Below are positions 62,791-64,000 of a stretch of 64,000 bases of DNA, piece by piece. Origin of the DNA: Metopolophium dirhodum (Eukaryota > Arthropoda > Insecta > Hemiptera > Aphididae); contig NC_083568.1 in assembly GCF_019925205.1 (NCBI RefSeq), positions 8,120,393 to 8,184,392 on the forward strand, read 5' to 3'. Position 1 is the stretch's first letter. Each line of letters starts with the position of its first letter. The position numbers were made by a program, and so were the translations under genes. The notes under the pieces are model-generated. The model saw nothing but the letters and a program-made list of their open reading frames with translations. It made no database searches and was not told the origin of the DNA.

Positions 62791-64000
62791 AGTACGTGTT
62801 AACCCGAGATTTCCACTGTGTGTGTGTGTGTGTGTTTTAACCGCCCCACACGTGTATCCGTCGCATCCGGCCGCCTACCGCGGTATGATGGGTTTAAAGA
62901 GCTTTGTGGGGAGGGGGGAGGGGTTCGGTCCATTGAGTTTGTGTGTCCCGCAATTCTGGGTGTGTATGTGTACGACCACGGATGAAAAGGAAAATATAAT
63001 AGCGACAAGAGGGTGTTTGTATGTATGTGGTACGCGTAGTTGGGTGTAATCCGTAAGTGCACTTCTATGCCGCGACGAGGAGTGCAGGCGAACGACGGCG
63101 ACCTGTCTGATAACAAACTTTCGATTGGCGCTCGGTGCGGGGCAGAGGAGTTAGGCGCCAGGATAAAGCGGGGGGGGGGGGGGGGCAGGGGTGAAATGTA
63201 ATTTTATGTTTATTTATCGGGTGACAACATTGAAAGCCGTCGTCGTCGTCTTTGGCGGTACCTATGTATACGATAAAAGTAAACATATGAAATTAGTACT
63301 GCCTGCAGTACGAGCAGTGATTGAATTTCTGCCGAGTGGGGGTTGTTGGTAAGGACTGCGTCTTCTCTTTTAATTACTCTTATATTAATTCAGCGCGCCT
63401 CAGCCTCTTCTATAATTTAAAACAACATTTAAGTAATTATAATATCATGTCATTATGACGTCTCCGGGTCCGCATAACTCCGGCGCAACTACCCCTAATT
63501 GAGTCCCATACCTGAACGAGGAAAAAATAATATTCTAATTGAGTCACGGTATAAAAAAAAAATACCAATTGTGTCCGCGATTGGGAAACAAAAAGTATAC
63601 TAATTAAGTACGCACTTGGAAATAATGAAATAAATCAGTCGAGGATTTTTTACTTTGTTTGTGTTGCACCTACTATATATTTTTATAATTCTGGATGAAA
63701 TAGAAATGCAAACATTGTTAAACACTAAATCATTACATTAACTGTACCTAATCAAAAGAAATGATACTGTAGAAAATTAAATAAAAAATTTAAATGCCAC
63801 AATCACAAACAAGTATTAAGATTTGATTACCATAAAAAGTTTATCGATATTAGACTTTAAATTTATTTATTTATCACTTTAAATTAACATTTGTGAATAA
63901 TAAACTGTATAGATACCTATACAGTTTATTATTCACATTTTTTAAATTTATCAAAAATGTTCAAATTATCATTTAAAAAAACATTTTTAACCCATATACC
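62791..64000. other. Noncoding DNA to window end
   Basis: It holds a (TG)n tract at about 62818-62835, a G16 run at 63170-63185, and a strong palindrome at 63892-63937. No gene is supported; if the large gene continues, this is intron. Confidence 0.4.
63892..63937. repeat. Perfect palindrome, 21-bp arms, 4-nt loop
   Basis: The left arm 63892-63912 (tgtgaataataaactgtata + g) pairs without mismatch with 63917-63937 across an atac loop. Weak complementarity continues outside the arms. Confidence 0.9.

Overview
This looks like nuclear DNA from an insect, most likely an aphid or close hemipteran. The background is very AT-rich and full of TAGGTA/ATAATATTAT-type words. Coding sequence is sparse and interrupted by introns, and microsatellites and long G or C runs are common. 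I see no bacterial-style gene packing, rRNA, CRISPR array or convincing tRNA. The species call is inference from composition, not from a marker gene.

One gene is certain: a plus-strand coding exon at 36155-39136 (994 codons) that ends in phase 0 at a GT donor. A 3' splice site at 36048-36049 precedes it, and a perfect AAG|GTAAGT donor at 35336 marks a probable 5'UTR exon about 0.7 kb upstream. A 43-codon upstream ORF spans that splice junction and stops 13 nt before the main ATG. The protein is large, hydrophilic and mostly disordered. It has an N-terminal Thr/Ala tract, a coiled coil, a 13-residue tandem repeat, two Lys-rich amphipathic patches and a C-terminal Trp-anchored basic helix that resembles a calmodulin-binding site. 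It resembles the long variable N-terminal region of a presynaptic scaffold such as Unc-13; that identity is a hypothesis. A 41-nt microexon with excellent splice sites at 62291-62331 is the best candidate for the next exon, which implies a ~23 kb intron. The rest of the gene would lie beyond the window.

Layout: 1-33 kb is upstream or intergenic DNA with a small inverted-repeat element (1437-1875), a dead mariner-like transposase (21127-21434), a decayed element carrying a coding-like minus-strand fragment (23634-24735), and scattered GC-richer islands. From 33.3 to 35.3 kb lies a GC/CpG-rich block, the probable promoter region of the large gene. From 36.1 to 39.1 kb is the big exon. From 39.1 to 62.3 kb is a presumed long intron with microsatellites, a C20 and a G18 run, short perfect hairpins and a second copy of the composite repeat seen at 23 kb. 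From 62.3 to 64 kb are the microexon, a weak candidate following exon and a 21-bp-arm perfect palindrome.

In DNA of this composition, open frames of about 100 codons are expected by chance several times in 64 kb. I have therefore left most short open frames out and given low confidence to the few I list.
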